From positions 1 through 44,814 of IMG/VR virus record IMGVR_UViG_3300031566_000091: a stretch of 44,814 nt of DNA, one strand, 5' to 3'. A model generated the notes under the pieces. The model saw nothing but the letters and a program-made list of their open reading frames with translations. It did not search any database and was not told where the DNA came from. Every line of letters begins with the position of its first letter. Position 1 is the first letter of the stretch. Below, piece by piece: positions 24,466 through 32,018 of this stretch. Source of the stretch: a virus. Position numbers and translations under genes: made by a program.

Positions 24466-25301
24466 TAAAAACAAAAGTTAATTTTAATTCATTAGATAAA
24501 ACAATAAGAATACCATTAAATTCTAATGATGATTTTTTTGGATATCAACAAGAAATTGATAATTTAACACAAATTACTGGTGTTGATTTAGTTACTCCTG
24601 TTTCAGATGGTGAAGTAAGAAAATTTGAACCAGAAATAAATTCACAATTATTTTTTTATTTTTTAAATGATAGTGGTGTTTATAGTGCTGATTTTTTTCA
24701 AGCAGGTTATACTGCTGATGATATTTTCAGTAATAGTTTAAGTTTTTTAAATAGTTTTTTTATTATGGATTTTTACGATACATATAATTTAAAAACTCAA
24801 CAAAAAATTTTCACAACATATTTAACTAAATTAACATATGCCCCAACATATTTTTTATATACTAAAATAATACCAAATAATCAACAATTTGCATCTCAAT
24901 TTAATTTTTTATATATACCAGAATCTTTTTTACAAAAACAAACAACAACAGAAATTGTTGGATATGCTAAATTTAGTTTTTATAAAGCAAAGAAAGAAGA
25001 AATTAGAACAGATAGGTCAAAAATAAAACCATTTATTAATGGTAATAATATGGCTTTAACAACACCACAAAAAATATTTTTTGAAATAAATTTAAATTTA
25101 GTAACAAAAAAATGGAAATTCATTACTTCAACACCTTCAAGTGTTAGAATGTATGAAATGAATAATGCCAATACCTATAAAGAAAAAATTGATAATACTT
25201 TCGATAATTTTGAAAATATTAAACAAATTTTTCCAAAAGGTAATACTCCTAACGAAATAGGAAACGTGTTTAATGATGATGGTACTTATTCAACTGAATA
25301 A
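24456..25301 (+). CDS. Putative virion structural protein (281 aa)
   Basis: A 281-aa protein without a recognised domain. It starts MSIIKTKVNFNSLDKTIRIP, has aromatic-rich central blocks (SQLFFYFLNDSGVYSADFFQ, YAPTYFLYTKIIPNN) and a polar, probably flexible C-terminus. The start codon lies inside the 392-aa gene (10-nt overlap) and the stop overlaps the convergent gp15/gp3-like gene by 16 nt, showing tight packing. It is presumably a partner of the 392-aa protein. Confidence 0.6.
   Translation: MSIIKTKVNFNSLDKTIRIPLNSNDDFFGYQQEIDNLTQITGVDLVTPVSDGEVRKFEPEINSQLFFYFLNDSGVYSADFFQAGYTADDIFSNSLSFLNSFFIMDFYDTYNLKTQQKIFTTYLTKLTYAPTYFLYTKIIPNNQQFASQFNFLYIPESFLQKQTTTEIVGYAKFSFYKAKKEEIRTDRSKIKPFINGNNMALTTPQKIFFEINLNLVTKKWKFITSTPSSVRMYEMNNANTYKEKIDNTFDNFENIKQIFPKGNTPNEIGNVFNDDGTYSTE
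25286..25301. repeat. Palindrome holding both stop codons of convergent genes
   Basis: TTATTCA (25286-25292) and TGAATAA (25295-25301) form a 7-bp palindrome with a 2-nt centre. It encodes YSTE-stop on the plus strand and YSVE-stop on the minus strand. It is probably too short to be a strong terminator. Confidence 0.35.
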
Positions 25302-26053
25302 CCGATTCTTGGTTTTCTTGTTGTTTTAACAATTTCAAATTCTTTTTCATCTTGAATAAAACCAAGTAATTTTAATGTATATTTAGAAACAAAGAATTTA
25401 TCACCATCAATATTTTCAATTGGATTTGATTCTGATAATCCTTCAAGAAGTAATGGAATTGGATTACCCTTAATATTTAAATAAACTTGTCTGGAAGCAA
25501 AGTTTTTTAAAACTTGTTCATCATATAGATTTACATCAACTCTATATTTAGTAAATAAAGCAATTTCATAGGTTAAATCTACATTTACTGGTTCTGGCAT
25601 TTTAAATCTCAAATATATTATTTGTCCATTATCTAAGATTGGAACATCTAAATATCTAAATTTACGATTTTGTGCAATTCTAAATTTTTTTCCAATTCTA
25701 GTTCCTTCTCCTTTTGCAGTTCTTCTAATGGTAATATATGGTGTGGGTACATTATTATCATTATCAACAAATTTCCATGTCTTTGAAAATTCACCCCATC
25801 TATCATTATCCAAATAAAAATTTGGAACAACATTTCCATCAATAACAGCTTTCATTCCACTAGTATCAACATAATCAAATATTGCCTGATCCATATCTTC
25901 CATTAGAATTGTTCTTGGAAGATATTTAGTTTGGGTATCAGTTAATCGCATTAATTCTTCAATTCTTTCCATACCATATTTAAGATATTCAGTTCCAATC
26001 TTTGGTGGATTAATATCTAAACTAAGTTTTGTTTTTTTTTGTGGTAGTGACAT
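25286..26053 (-). CDS. Tail sheath stabiliser / tail terminator (gp15- or gp3-like)
   Basis: A 255-aa protein. The C-terminal half carries the pattern I associate with T4-type tail terminators: LFTKYRVDVNLYDEQVLKNF, ASRQVYLNIKGNPIPLLLEG, then FFVSKYTLKLLGFIQDEKEF and a basic end. The N-terminal half includes YVDTSGMKAVIDGNVVPNFY and GRIGKKFRIAQ-like basic stretches. T4 gp15 and gp3 cap the sheath and tube at the head end. Which of the two this represents cannot be decided by eye. A late-type motif lies 19 nt upstream. Its stop codon overlaps the end of the 281-aa gene. Confidence 0.55.
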   Translation of the reverse strand: MSLPQKKTKLSLDINPPKIGTEYLKYGMERIEELMRLTDTQTKYLPRTILMEDMDQAIFDYVDTSGMKAVIDGNVVPNFYLDNDRWGEFSKTWKFVDNDNNVPTPYITIRRTAKGEGTRIGKKFRIAQNRKFRYLDVPILDNGQIIYLRFKMPEPVNVDLTYEIALFTKYRVDVNLYDEQVLKNFASRQVYLNIKGNPIPLLLEGLSESNPIENIDGDKFFVSKYTLKLLGFIQDEKEFEIVKTTRKPRIGYSVE

Positions 26054-26072
26054 ATCTTAAATAATATTTAAA

Positions 26073-26081
26073 TATAAATAC
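26073..26081 (-). promoter_or_regulatory. Late-promoter-like motif GTATTTATA before gp15/gp3-like gene
   Basis: Reads GTATTTATA on the coding strand, 19 nt before the start codon. It lies just beside a divergent host-type promoter. Confidence 0.6.
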
Positions 26082-26084
26082 TCT

Positions 26085-26114
26085 TTGATGTTAATATTTT
26101 ATTTATTAAATTTG
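26085..26114 (+). promoter_or_regulatory. Host-type (Bacteroidota) promoter TTG-N19-TAAATTTG
   Basis: TTG (26085-26087) and TAAATTTG (26107-26114) are exactly 19 nt apart, matching the Bacteroidota -33/-7 consensus. The box ends 20 nt before the KTSC gene and probably drives the nucleotide-metabolism island. Confidence 0.62.
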
Positions 26115-26134
26115 TCAAATTAAATTAATATAGT

Positions 26135-26479
26135 ATGTTAATTGAAAGAAAAGTAAAAAAAGATGAAAATGAAATAGTTGAATATATCGAATGTGTGTAT
26201 AAGTCAAGTAATATACTACATACAGTATACTTTCCAAGTACGGAAAGATTATATATCGCATTTGATCGTGGGAATATGTATTCATATGAAAAAATTACAC
26301 CAATAAAATATTATGATTTTGAAACTTCTGATTCTCAAGGACTTTTTTTCAATAAATTCATAAATAAGAAACATGAATACCGTAGAGAATATACTCTATT
26401 ACCAAGTGAATTAGATGATTTTAAAAAAATCGTTGAAAATTATAATAATAATAATAAAAATAATTTAAATGATGAATAA
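26135..26479 (+). CDS. KTSC-domain protein
   Basis: A 114-aa protein. Residues about 22-80 follow the KTSC pattern: VYKSSNILHTVYFPSTERLY, then IAFDRGNMYSYEKITPIKYY, then SDSQGLFFNKFI, with the expected S-S-N-I start, the Y-x-Y centre and the final G-x-F-F-N. KTSC domains occur alone or fused to nucleic-acid enzymes, and their biochemical role is not established. The C-terminus is an Asn-rich tail. It is the first gene after a strong host-type promoter, so it is likely early, and it overlaps the next ORF by 11 nt. Confidence 0.72.
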   Translation: MLIERKVKKDENEIVEYIECVYKSSNILHTVYFPSTERLYIAFDRGNMYSYEKITPIKYYDFETSDSQGLFFNKFINKKHEYRREYTLLPSELDDFKKIVENYNNNNKNNLNDE

Positions 26480-26750
26480 TGAAAATTATATAAACATAAT
26501 AAATTTGCTTAAACAAGCACTATTATTTTATTCAAAAAAAGATAATTACGTTAAAAACAACATCTCATTATCCAACGTTGAAAAAGATGAAGGTTTTCAA
26601 GCTAGATTTACATTAGAAAAAATAAACGAAATGAGTGATTATTTAGACGTTTATGATTATTTTAATGAATTAGAACGAAATGATGATGGAGATTTTGATA
26701 ATAATAAATTAAATGAAATAATTGCAAAATTTAATAAATGGATGAAATGA
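26469..26750 (+). CDS. Hypothetical 93-aa acidic helical protein
   Basis: A 93-aa protein, mostly helical and acidic (for example LDVYDYFNELERNDDGDFDN). Two adjacent ATGs (26469 and 26472) could be the start; both lie within the end of the KTSC gene. Its stop overlaps a possible 31-aa reading frame. No family is recognised. Confidence 0.6.
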   Translation: MMNNENYINIINLLKQALLFYSKKDNYVKNNISLSNVEKDEGFQARFTLEKINEMSDYLDVYDYFNELERNDDGDFDNNKLNEIIAKFNKWMK

Positions 26751-26842
26751 AAAGATTATTAACTGAGATTAAAATATGTAAAAGAACTATTATTTTTGTT
26801 TCCGAAAATAAATTTTTTAAAAGATTTAAACAATACCTTTAA
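26747..26842 (+). CDS. Possible 31-aa basic micro-ORF
   Basis: An ATGA overlap with the preceding stop begins a 31-codon frame (MKRLLTEIKICKRTIIFVSE onward) ending 5 nt before the dUTPase ATG. Perfect packing between two genes supports it, but nothing else does. Confidence 0.35.
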   Translation: MKRLLTEIKICKRTIIFVSENKFFKRFKQYL

Positions 26843-26847
26843 ATAAT

Positions 26848-27324
26848 ATGAAGATTAAATACAAAAAATTATCACCTGAAGCTAAAACACCATTAAGAGT
26901 CTTTGATGTCGATGCTGGATTTGATTTATACTCAATATCAAAAGAAGAAACTCCTGATTATATTGAATACCACACAGGCATTGCATTTGAAATACCAGTA
27001 GGATATGCGGGATTTTTATTTCCTCGAAGTTCTGTGACTAAATATGATTTGATGTTGAAAAATTCAATTGGTCTTATTGATGCTACATATCGTGGAGAAA
27101 TTAAATGTAGGTTTAAAAAAATAATTGGTGGTGAAATAAATGATATAAATATTCTGAAGAATAAAATAACAATAGATTTTAGTAACGCCAAAATTTTTGA
27201 GGCAGGTGAACGCATTGCACAAATAGTATTCATGGAAATACCTGAAGTCACATTGGTTGAGGCACTAGAATTATCTGAAACCGAAAGAGGTGAAGGTGGT
27301 TACGGACACACTGGAACACATTAA
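26848..27324 (+). CDS. dut: dUTPase
   Basis: A 158-aa trimeric-type dUTP pyrophosphatase with all five motifs: D22AGFDLY (I), P59RSS (II), G75LIDATYRG (III, with the catalytic Asp in IDATY), G120ERIAQ (IV) and the Gly-rich C-terminal arm R147GEGGYGHTGTH (V), which normally ends GGFGSTG. It hydrolyses dUTP to dUMP, keeping uracil out of DNA and feeding the thymidylate synthase two genes downstream. Residues about 92-113 form an extra loop compared with compact dUTPases. The gene belongs to the island driven by the host-type promoter at 26085. Confidence 0.92.
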   Translation: MKIKYKKLSPEAKTPLRVFDVDAGFDLYSISKEETPDYIEYHTGIAFEIPVGYAGFLFPRSSVTKYDLMLKNSIGLIDATYRGEIKCRFKKIIGGEINDINILKNKITIDFSNAKIFEAGERIAQIVFMEIPEVTLVEALELSETERGEGGYGHTGTH

Positions 27325-27341
27325 AAAACAATAAATTTATT

Positions 27342-27539
27342 ATGAAAAAAATTAAAAATACTCAAAAGCATAAAGCAAGAAGAGAAAGTGCTAAAAATTT
27401 ACTTACTGCACAACTTAAACGTGGTACTAAACCAGAAAAAATTAATGGAAGGACTACTGATAATATGATTCCATTAACTGATACCGATAGAAATAGGATT
27501 AATAGAGAGTTGGATGTATTAAATAACGGTAAAAAATGA
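27342..27539 (+). CDS. Small basic 65-aa protein
   Basis: A 65-aa protein (MKKIKNTQKHKARRESAKNL onward) that is highly basic in its first half. It lies between dUTPase and thymidylate synthase and overlaps the latter by 4 nt (ATGA), so it is translationally coupled to it. It may bind nucleic acid or assist the enzyme pair; no motif is recognised. Confidence 0.6.
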   Translation: MKKIKNTQKHKARRESAKNLLTAQLKRGTKPEKINGRTTDNMIPLTDTDRNRINRELDVLNNGKK

Positions 27540-28603
27540 AACAATATCTTAATTTATTAAAAAACATTCTAGATAATGGTGTTGAAAAGGAAAGTGGTAG
27601 ACCTAACATGCCTAATACCATAGGTATTTCGCATGGTGTAATTCAAATGAATTTACAGGAAGGATTTCCATTACTTACAACAAAAAAAATGTATTGGAAA
27701 GGCATAGTTCACGAACTTCTATGGTTTCTTAGAGGTGATACCAATATAAAATATCTAGTTGATAATAATGTCAATATTTGGAATGGCGATGCATTTAGAT
27801 GGTATAATGATAATTATGTGAAAAAACATAAAGCACCTATAATGTCAATGGGTGAATTTATTGATTGTGTTAAAAATGGTGAGATGTACTATCATCCAAA
27901 TGAATTCGATGAATATTGTGTTGATAAATATGTCTATGGTGATTTAGGAAAAGTCTATGGTTATCAATGGCGTAATCAAAATGGTGTTGATCAAGTAAAG
28001 GATGTTGTCGAAGGTCTAAAGAATAATCCTTATAGTAGATATCATATTATTGATGGTTGGAATAAAGCAGATTTTCGAGATATGGCCTTACCTCCTTGTC
28101 ATTTACTATATCAATTTATAGTAAGACCTTTGAGTTTTGAAGAAAGAATTAGAGTTTATGCAAGTCGTGAAGGCCAAACATATGAAGAATTTGTTGTTAA
28201 TTGGGATACCGATAGTCAATGGACTGCTGATATGAACGATGCAAATATCCCAAAATTTCATTTAGATTTAAACATGTATCAACGTTCGTGTGATACGTTC
28301 TTAGGAGTTCCATTTAATATAACAAGTATGTCATTATTACTTGAAATAATATCAAAAGTAAGTAATATGATTGCAGGTGTGGCCACATGGATTGGTGGTG
28401 ATACACATTTATATATGGATCATGTAGCAATGGTAGAAGAACAATTAAGTAGAACTCCTTTTAGGTTACCTAGAATGGTAATTAATAAGAAATTAAATAA
28501 TTTAGATGACATCATTAATTTAAAAATAGATGATTTCGAATTATTGAATTATACGTCACATCCATCGATAAAAGCGGAGCTTTTTACTGGATTAAAAAAA
28601 TAG
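27536..28603 (+). CDS. thyA: Thymidylate synthase (ThyA type)
   Basis: A 355-aa ThyA-family enzyme making dTMP from dUMP with methylene-tetrahydrofolate. Catalytic Cys188 lies in ALPPCH. Other signatures are GFPLLTTKKMYWKGIVHELL (about 43-62), YGYQWR (141-146), YQRSCDTFLGVPFN (248-261), GGDTHLY and HPSIKAE. Asn261 in the PFN motif is the residue that favours uracil substrates; dCMP hydroxymethylases related to ThyA use Asp there. The enzyme is therefore read as acting on dUMP. Two insertions (about 95-135 and 200-235) explain the extra ~90 residues over the E. coli enzyme, as in other long ThyA forms. It follows dUTPase in the same operon. Confidence 0.93.
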   Translation: MKQYLNLLKNILDNGVEKESGRPNMPNTIGISHGVIQMNLQEGFPLLTTKKMYWKGIVHELLWFLRGDTNIKYLVDNNVNIWNGDAFRWYNDNYVKKHKAPIMSMGEFIDCVKNGEMYYHPNEFDEYCVDKYVYGDLGKVYGYQWRNQNGVDQVKDVVEGLKNNPYSRYHIIDGWNKADFRDMALPPCHLLYQFIVRPLSFEERIRVYASREGQTYEEFVVNWDTDSQWTADMNDANIPKFHLDLNMYQRSCDTFLGVPFNITSMSLLLEIISKVSNMIAGVATWIGGDTHLYMDHVAMVEEQLSRTPFRLPRMVINKKLNNLDDIINLKIDDFELLNYTSHPSIKAELFTGLKK

Positions 28604-28607
28604 CTTT

Positions 28608-28907
28608 ATGGATAAAATTATTAGATTAAGAAATTGTTTTTTAAAATTATATTTTATATTTAATTTTATATATTTTATAACACTTTTTATTTTAATATTT
28701 ATTATGCAAAAATCTCTAACAAATAGAGATATGATAATTAATTTTATTTTATTTATATGTTATACACCATGTTTTTTTATTTTATACTTAATTATACGTA
28801 AAAAAATTATAAAAAATAAAAGAAATAATGAATTGAAAAACATTATTCGAGATAAAGTAAGAGAAGCTGCTAAAGAGTTAAATAATGGTTCAAATAAATT
28901 TAAATAA
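28608..28907 (+). CDS. Small membrane protein with two predicted helices
   Basis: A 99-aa protein. Two hydrophobic segments (about residues 13-34 and 44-66) are followed by a basic and then charged C-terminal helix (about 68-99). A holin-like topology is possible but nothing specific supports it. It follows thyA by 4 nt and overlaps no lysis gene. Confidence 0.6.
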   Translation: MDKIIRLRNCFLKLYFIFNFIYFITLFILIFIMQKSLTNRDMIINFILFICYTPCFFILYLIIRKKIIKNKRNNELKNIIRDKVREAAKELNNGSNKFK

Positions 28908-28912
28908 TCTTA

Positions 28913-29164
28913 ATGATATTTATATTATGTTTTTCAATATTATTGCTAATATTAATAATTGTTTTTCTTTCTTTAGCAATATTTTTAATTTTAAAAAAAA
29001 CAAATTATTTTTCAAAAAAAGAAAAGGATTTTATAGTTTTTGTTATCGATGTTTTTGCTCAATATGGTAATGATTATTGGGGAATTCAATCTGATGAACA
29101 ATATCAAAAAATAATTAGTGAACTTAATATAATCAAAGATAAAATTCAAAATGAAAAAAAATGA
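28913..29164 (+). CDS. Small membrane-anchored protein
   Basis: An 83-aa protein with one long N-terminal hydrophobic helix (about residues 2-28), then a soluble acidic/aromatic tail (DFIVFVIDVFAQYGNDYWGI). Its last codons overlap the next gene by 4 nt (ATGA). With the preceding two-helix protein it makes a pair of small membrane proteins of unknown role. Confidence 0.6.
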   Translation: MIFILCFSILLLILIIVFLSLAIFLILKKTNYFSKKEKDFIVFVIDVFAQYGNDYWGIQSDEQYQKIISELNIIKDKIQNEKK

Positions 29165-29424
29165 TTAATAAATTAGAAGTTATTTTAGATGCATATCCAG
29201 ACATTGAATTTTTAAGTGCTGATGGTTTTGATGATGCAATAATTGGTGTTTCAAATGATTTTAAATTAGTTTATTCATCAACCAAATGTTTTGAAATATT
29301 AATGAAAAGTCAAAATCTTACATATGATGATGCTCAAGAATATTATTATTTTAATGTTGAGGGGGCTTATATGGGTGAGAATACTCCAATATTTGTTGAT
29401 GATGAATTATTTAAAAATAAATAA
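29161..29424 (+). CDS. Hypothetical 87-aa phage protein
   Basis: An 87-aa protein (EVILDAYPDIEFLSADGFDD, then AIIGVSNDFKLVYSSTKC, then YDDAQEYYYFNVEGAYMGEN, then TPIFVDD). The block Y-x-x-A-x-E-Y-x-x-x-N-V-x-G-A-Y-x-G-E-x-T-P looks like a small protein family common in phage accessory regions (recognised from memory only). The function is unknown. Confidence 0.65.
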   Translation: MINKLEVILDAYPDIEFLSADGFDDAIIGVSNDFKLVYSSTKCFEILMKSQNLTYDDAQEYYYFNVEGAYMGENTPIFVDDELFKNK

Positions 29425-29436
29425 TAATAAATTAAA

Positions 29437-29757
29437 ATGAAAAAAATGAAAAAAAATAAACTTATTAAAGAATTTAAAAATAAAGTAAATGATCATATTG
29501 AAGAATATGGTGAAAAATACGATAATTTAATAGAAAAAATTAACGATATTACAGAAAATTTTGATAATGAATTACAAATATTAGAAATTAAAAGAATGAA
29601 TGATCAAATTAATGAAATGTCTGTGACAGTTAAATTAGAAGCATTAAGATTAGCAACAAGTTTAAATCCAACAACTATTGAAGGTTTAATCAGAAATGCA
29701 AAAATTATCGTTGATTTTATTAAAAAAAACGATAATGAAGAACAAGGGGAAAATTAA
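29437..29757 (+). CDS. Coiled-coil hypothetical protein (106 aa)
   Basis: A 106-aa, highly charged, mostly helical protein with heptad-like spacing through residues about 10-65 and a small hydrophobic end (LEALRLATSLNPTTIEGLIR). No motif is recognised. It is the last gene of the island. Its stop overlaps the gp14-like gene by 4 nt and lies inside a bidirectional terminator. Confidence 0.6.
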   Translation: MKKMKKNKLIKEFKNKVNDHIEEYGEKYDNLIEKINDITENFDNELQILEIKRMNDQINEMSVTVKLEALRLATSLNPTTIEGLIRNAKIIVDFIKKNDNEEQGEN

Positions 29758-29765
29758 TTCCCCTT
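29744..29765. terminator. Bidirectional hairpin across overlapping convergent stops
   Basis: AAGGGGAA (29744-29751) pairs with TTCCCCTT (29758-29765) around AATTAA. Both the plus-strand stop (29755-29757) and the minus-strand stop (29754-29756) are within the loop. This GC-containing stem in an AT-rich genome is a good intrinsic terminator candidate. Confidence 0.65.
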
Positions 29766-30305
29766 AGTTTCAGTTAGAAAGGGTACTACATCACCTTTTA
29801 CAGGTGTTCCAATTATTTTACGCCAATATGTTTTAAAACCCCCAATACTTTTGTTTGTTGTATCGGTCACAGTATTGGCGTTTTCAACTTCATAATATCT
29901 ATTTTTTTCACCACTAAAATTATATTCAATAATGTCTCCTCTATTAATATCAAGATTTTTTTCTTCAAGTTCTTTTAAATAAACACCAAAAACAATATTA
30001 CCAGTATCATCACGAGTTATCCCCCCAGCATTATCACCATAATAAGATTGTTTACCTTCTTCAATATTAACCATTACATTAATTTTAACAGGAGAGAGAA
30101 ATTTTTTATCTTTTGCTTTTGCTTGTCCATATAAATTATGTGTTTTTGTTTCAATAATATTGATTCCATGTATAATAACATATTGATTATTATCAGTTTC
30201 TAAAAAACTCCTACCATACATAACATCAAGATTAAATGAATCTTCGGTCATGAATAATCCATATCTATCTTCTTCTAAATCTACTACCTGTTTTTTCTTT
30301 TTCAT
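29754..30305 (-). CDS. 14: Neck protein (gp14-like)
   Basis: A 183-aa protein beginning with a very basic run (MKKKKQVVDLEEDRYGLFMT), then LDVMYGRSFLETDNNQYVII and the Ile-rich strand region NIIETKTHNLYGQAKAKDKK, FLSPVKINVMVNIEEG. The C-terminal half has ELEEKNLDINRGDIIEYNFS and GGFKTYWRKIIGTPVKGD. The order gp13-like then gp14-like on the same strand matches T4, where both join the head to the tail. It follows gp13-like by 17 nt without its own promoter. Identification is by pattern and neighbour. Confidence 0.65.
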   Translation of the reverse strand: MKKKKQVVDLEEDRYGLFMTEDSFNLDVMYGRSFLETDNNQYVIIHGINIIETKTHNLYGQAKAKDKKFLSPVKINVMVNIEEGKQSYYGDNAGGITRDDTGNIVFGVYLKELEEKNLDINRGDIIEYNFSGEKNRYYEVENANTVTDTTNKSIGGFKTYWRKIIGTPVKGDVVPFLTETKGN

Positions 30306-30322
30306 TTTTTTTCTTTGTCATA

Positions 30323-31441
30323 TTATATTGCAATGATCGGGAACATAGGTGGTTGATAACCACGTTCTTTATTAACATTTTCAGCGATATCTGCTCTTTC
30401 TTTTGTTAAATTAACTTGACTCAATTTATCTAATTGTTCTAAAACAATTTTTTCAGTATCTTCTTTTAATTTAGTTCCTTCATCCAACAAATGTCTATAA
30501 TCCATAGTAAGTTGCTTTTCAGCTACCCCCAATTCACCACTAAAAAATCCTCTAATACCGCCAATAACCATTTTTGTTTTGGCAATTAATAAATTACGAA
30601 TTTGTTGACGAGCAACATCATTTATGTTATCCCACTCCAATACTTTTGTTGGGGGATCTGAAGGTAATTTTATAATATCCTTATTTTCATCCAGACATTC
30701 ATCTCTACTTTTTCTGCTTGTATCATAATACCAATACCAAACCTTTCTTCCTTCATAATGTTTTCCCCAAACATTTGAAATTTCATGTCTGCTTCCCGGT
30801 ATTGGATAAAGATGTAATATTTTTTCACCTGTTGCCAAACCAGTTATTCTATATGTTAGTGTTGATTGTAATACCCTTTGTTTCATTCTTCTATCTTGAG
30901 CAGTTAATAACATTGAATATGTTGGTTGAACGTACATAGAGGGTCTTCCAATATATGACCAACCTAACATACCTGCAGACCAATTATTTAATGCAAATGG
31001 GTCAACTAATCCAGCATCTATTTCAGGAGGTGTTTCCCATAGAACCTCATTAACTTCTCTATTTGCAGGAATAATATAATGTTGAGTATGTCCTGAAGTA
31101 ACAATATAATCCCTTTTTAATTCCCATTCTAACGATGCGGGAGCATTTGTTCCCAAACCAACTTGTCTTGAGTAAGCATATGTAAAAGATTCCATATAAT
31201 GGTTTGTTTTATTAGTGAAAGCAGATAAAAAATCACTACCACCTTTTTCAATTCCCTCTAAACCAATCCATTGTTGATGAATTAACCAATTATTTAATAG
31301 TGAAGAATAGTCTTCAATAACCATTTCAAAATATGAATTCATCATTTTATCTTTTAATTCAAATTGTCTTAATGGATATCCTAATTCATGTTTTATTTGT
31401 AGATATAGTTTATTTCTATCTATTGTGTTTATAAGTACCAT
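30323..31441 (-). CDS. 13: Neck protein (gp13-like)
   Basis: A 372-aa protein if the ATG at 31441 is used (MVLINTIDRNKLYLQIKHEL). An in-frame TTG six nt earlier would give 374, but ATG fits better. T4 gp13-like features are the N-terminal ELGYPLRQFELKDKMMNSYF and EDYSSLLNNWLIHQQWIGLE, and near the C-terminus LLIAKTKMVIGGIRGFFSGE, then LTMDYRHLLDEGTKLKEDTE, the helical pattern by which the neck ring is recognised. A late-type motif lies 15 nt upstream. It is placed directly before gp14-like. Confidence 0.72.
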   Translation of the reverse strand: MVLINTIDRNKLYLQIKHELGYPLRQFELKDKMMNSYFEMVIEDYSSLLNNWLIHQQWIGLEGIEKGGSDFLSAFTNKTNHYMESFTYAYSRQVGLGTNAPASLEWELKRDYIVTSGHTQHYIIPANREVNEVLWETPPEIDAGLVDPFALNNWSAGMLGWSYIGRPSMYVQPTYSMLLTAQDRRMKQRVLQSTLTYRITGLATGEKILHLYPIPGSRHEISNVWGKHYEGRKVWYWYYDTSRKSRDECLDENKDIIKLPSDPPTKVLEWDNINDVARQQIRNLLIAKTKMVIGGIRGFFSGELGVAEKQLTMDYRHLLDEGTKLKEDTEKIVLEQLDKLSQVNLTKERADIAENVNKERGYQPPMFPIIAI

Positions 31442-31456
31442 ACTCAATATTTTAAA

Positions 31457-31465
31457 TATAAATAC
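31457..31465 (-). promoter_or_regulatory. Late-promoter-like motif GTATTTATA before gp13-gp14
   Basis: Reads GTATTTATA on the coding strand, 15 nt before the preferred ATG of the gp13-like gene. Confidence 0.62.
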
Positions 31466-31487
31466 TGATATTGATAATAAAATAATA

Positions 31488-31517
31488 TTGTTTTATAAAA
31501 TATTATCAGTACATTTG
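31488..31517 (+). promoter_or_regulatory. Host-type (Bacteroidota) promoter TTG-N19-TACATTTG
   Basis: TTG (31488-31490) and TACATTTG (31510-31517) are 19 nt apart, matching the Bacteroidota consensus exactly. It faces the 159-aa gene and helicase island. The box ends only one nt before the first ATG (31519), which argues that translation begins at the next in-frame ATG (31534). Confidence 0.6.
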
Positions 31518-31518
31518 T

Positions 31519-31998
31519 ATGAAAATTAACTTTATGAACAAAATAGAATACGAAATTAAGCTTGATGTTGATGGAAGACCATATATTTATATGGGAGAAA
31601 ACCATGAATTAACACCAGAAAATAATTTTTTTGGTATTGAATTAGCAAAGTTTTTAATCGATCATACTATTATAGAAAATGGAAATTCCTTAGATGATGA
31701 AACGTATAATAATATGGTGAGTTGTCTAAATGTTCTTGAAGATATTTCAAACGAAGTTGCTATTTTAATAAAAGAAAAAATGTTATTATCTGGTGATATT
31801 TCTCAAATGTTTGCAACAAATTATAATATTCTTGTTAAATCTATTAAAGAAAGAAATGCTCTTCCTTTAGATGATATTGTTTATAATGATAAAATTTATT
31901 CCAGAAAAATCGGTTTAAGAGTACTTGTTATTGATAAAAATAAGATTTATGAATTAGTAGATGGAATTGATAATAAAAATTGGAAAGAAATAAAATAA
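31519..31998 (+). CDS. Hypothetical 159-aa protein (start uncertain: 31519 or 31534)
   Basis: A 159-aa protein from the first ATG (154 from the second). It is acidic, alpha/beta-like, with no recognised family (IEYEIKLDVDGRPYIYMGEN, DISNEVAILIKEKMLLSGDI, KIGLRVLVIDKNKIYELVDG). The host-type promoter box ends at 31517, so a transcript from it would start downstream of the ATG at 31519; the in-frame ATG at 31534 (MNKIEYEI) is then more likely. It is the first gene of the helicase island. Confidence 0.65.
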   Translation: MKINFMNKIEYEIKLDVDGRPYIYMGENHELTPENNFFGIELAKFLIDHTIIENGNSLDDETYNNMVSCLNVLEDISNEVAILIKEKMLLSGDISQMFATNYNILVKSIKERNALPLDDIVYNDKIYSRKIGLRVLVIDKNKIYELVDGIDNKNWKEIK

Positions 31999-32018
31999 TT
32001 CATTATTAAGAAATAAAC

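Noticed and set aside
15010-26842. Shared string AACAATACCTT near 15010 and 26829 as a promoter class
   Set aside because: Only two copies were seen; the second falls in the coding end of a possible micro-ORF, and better host-type boxes lie nearby.
27536-28603. dCMP hydroxymethylase in place of thymidylate synthase
   Set aside because: The PFN motif keeps Asn at the position that is Asp in dCMP hydroxymethylases.
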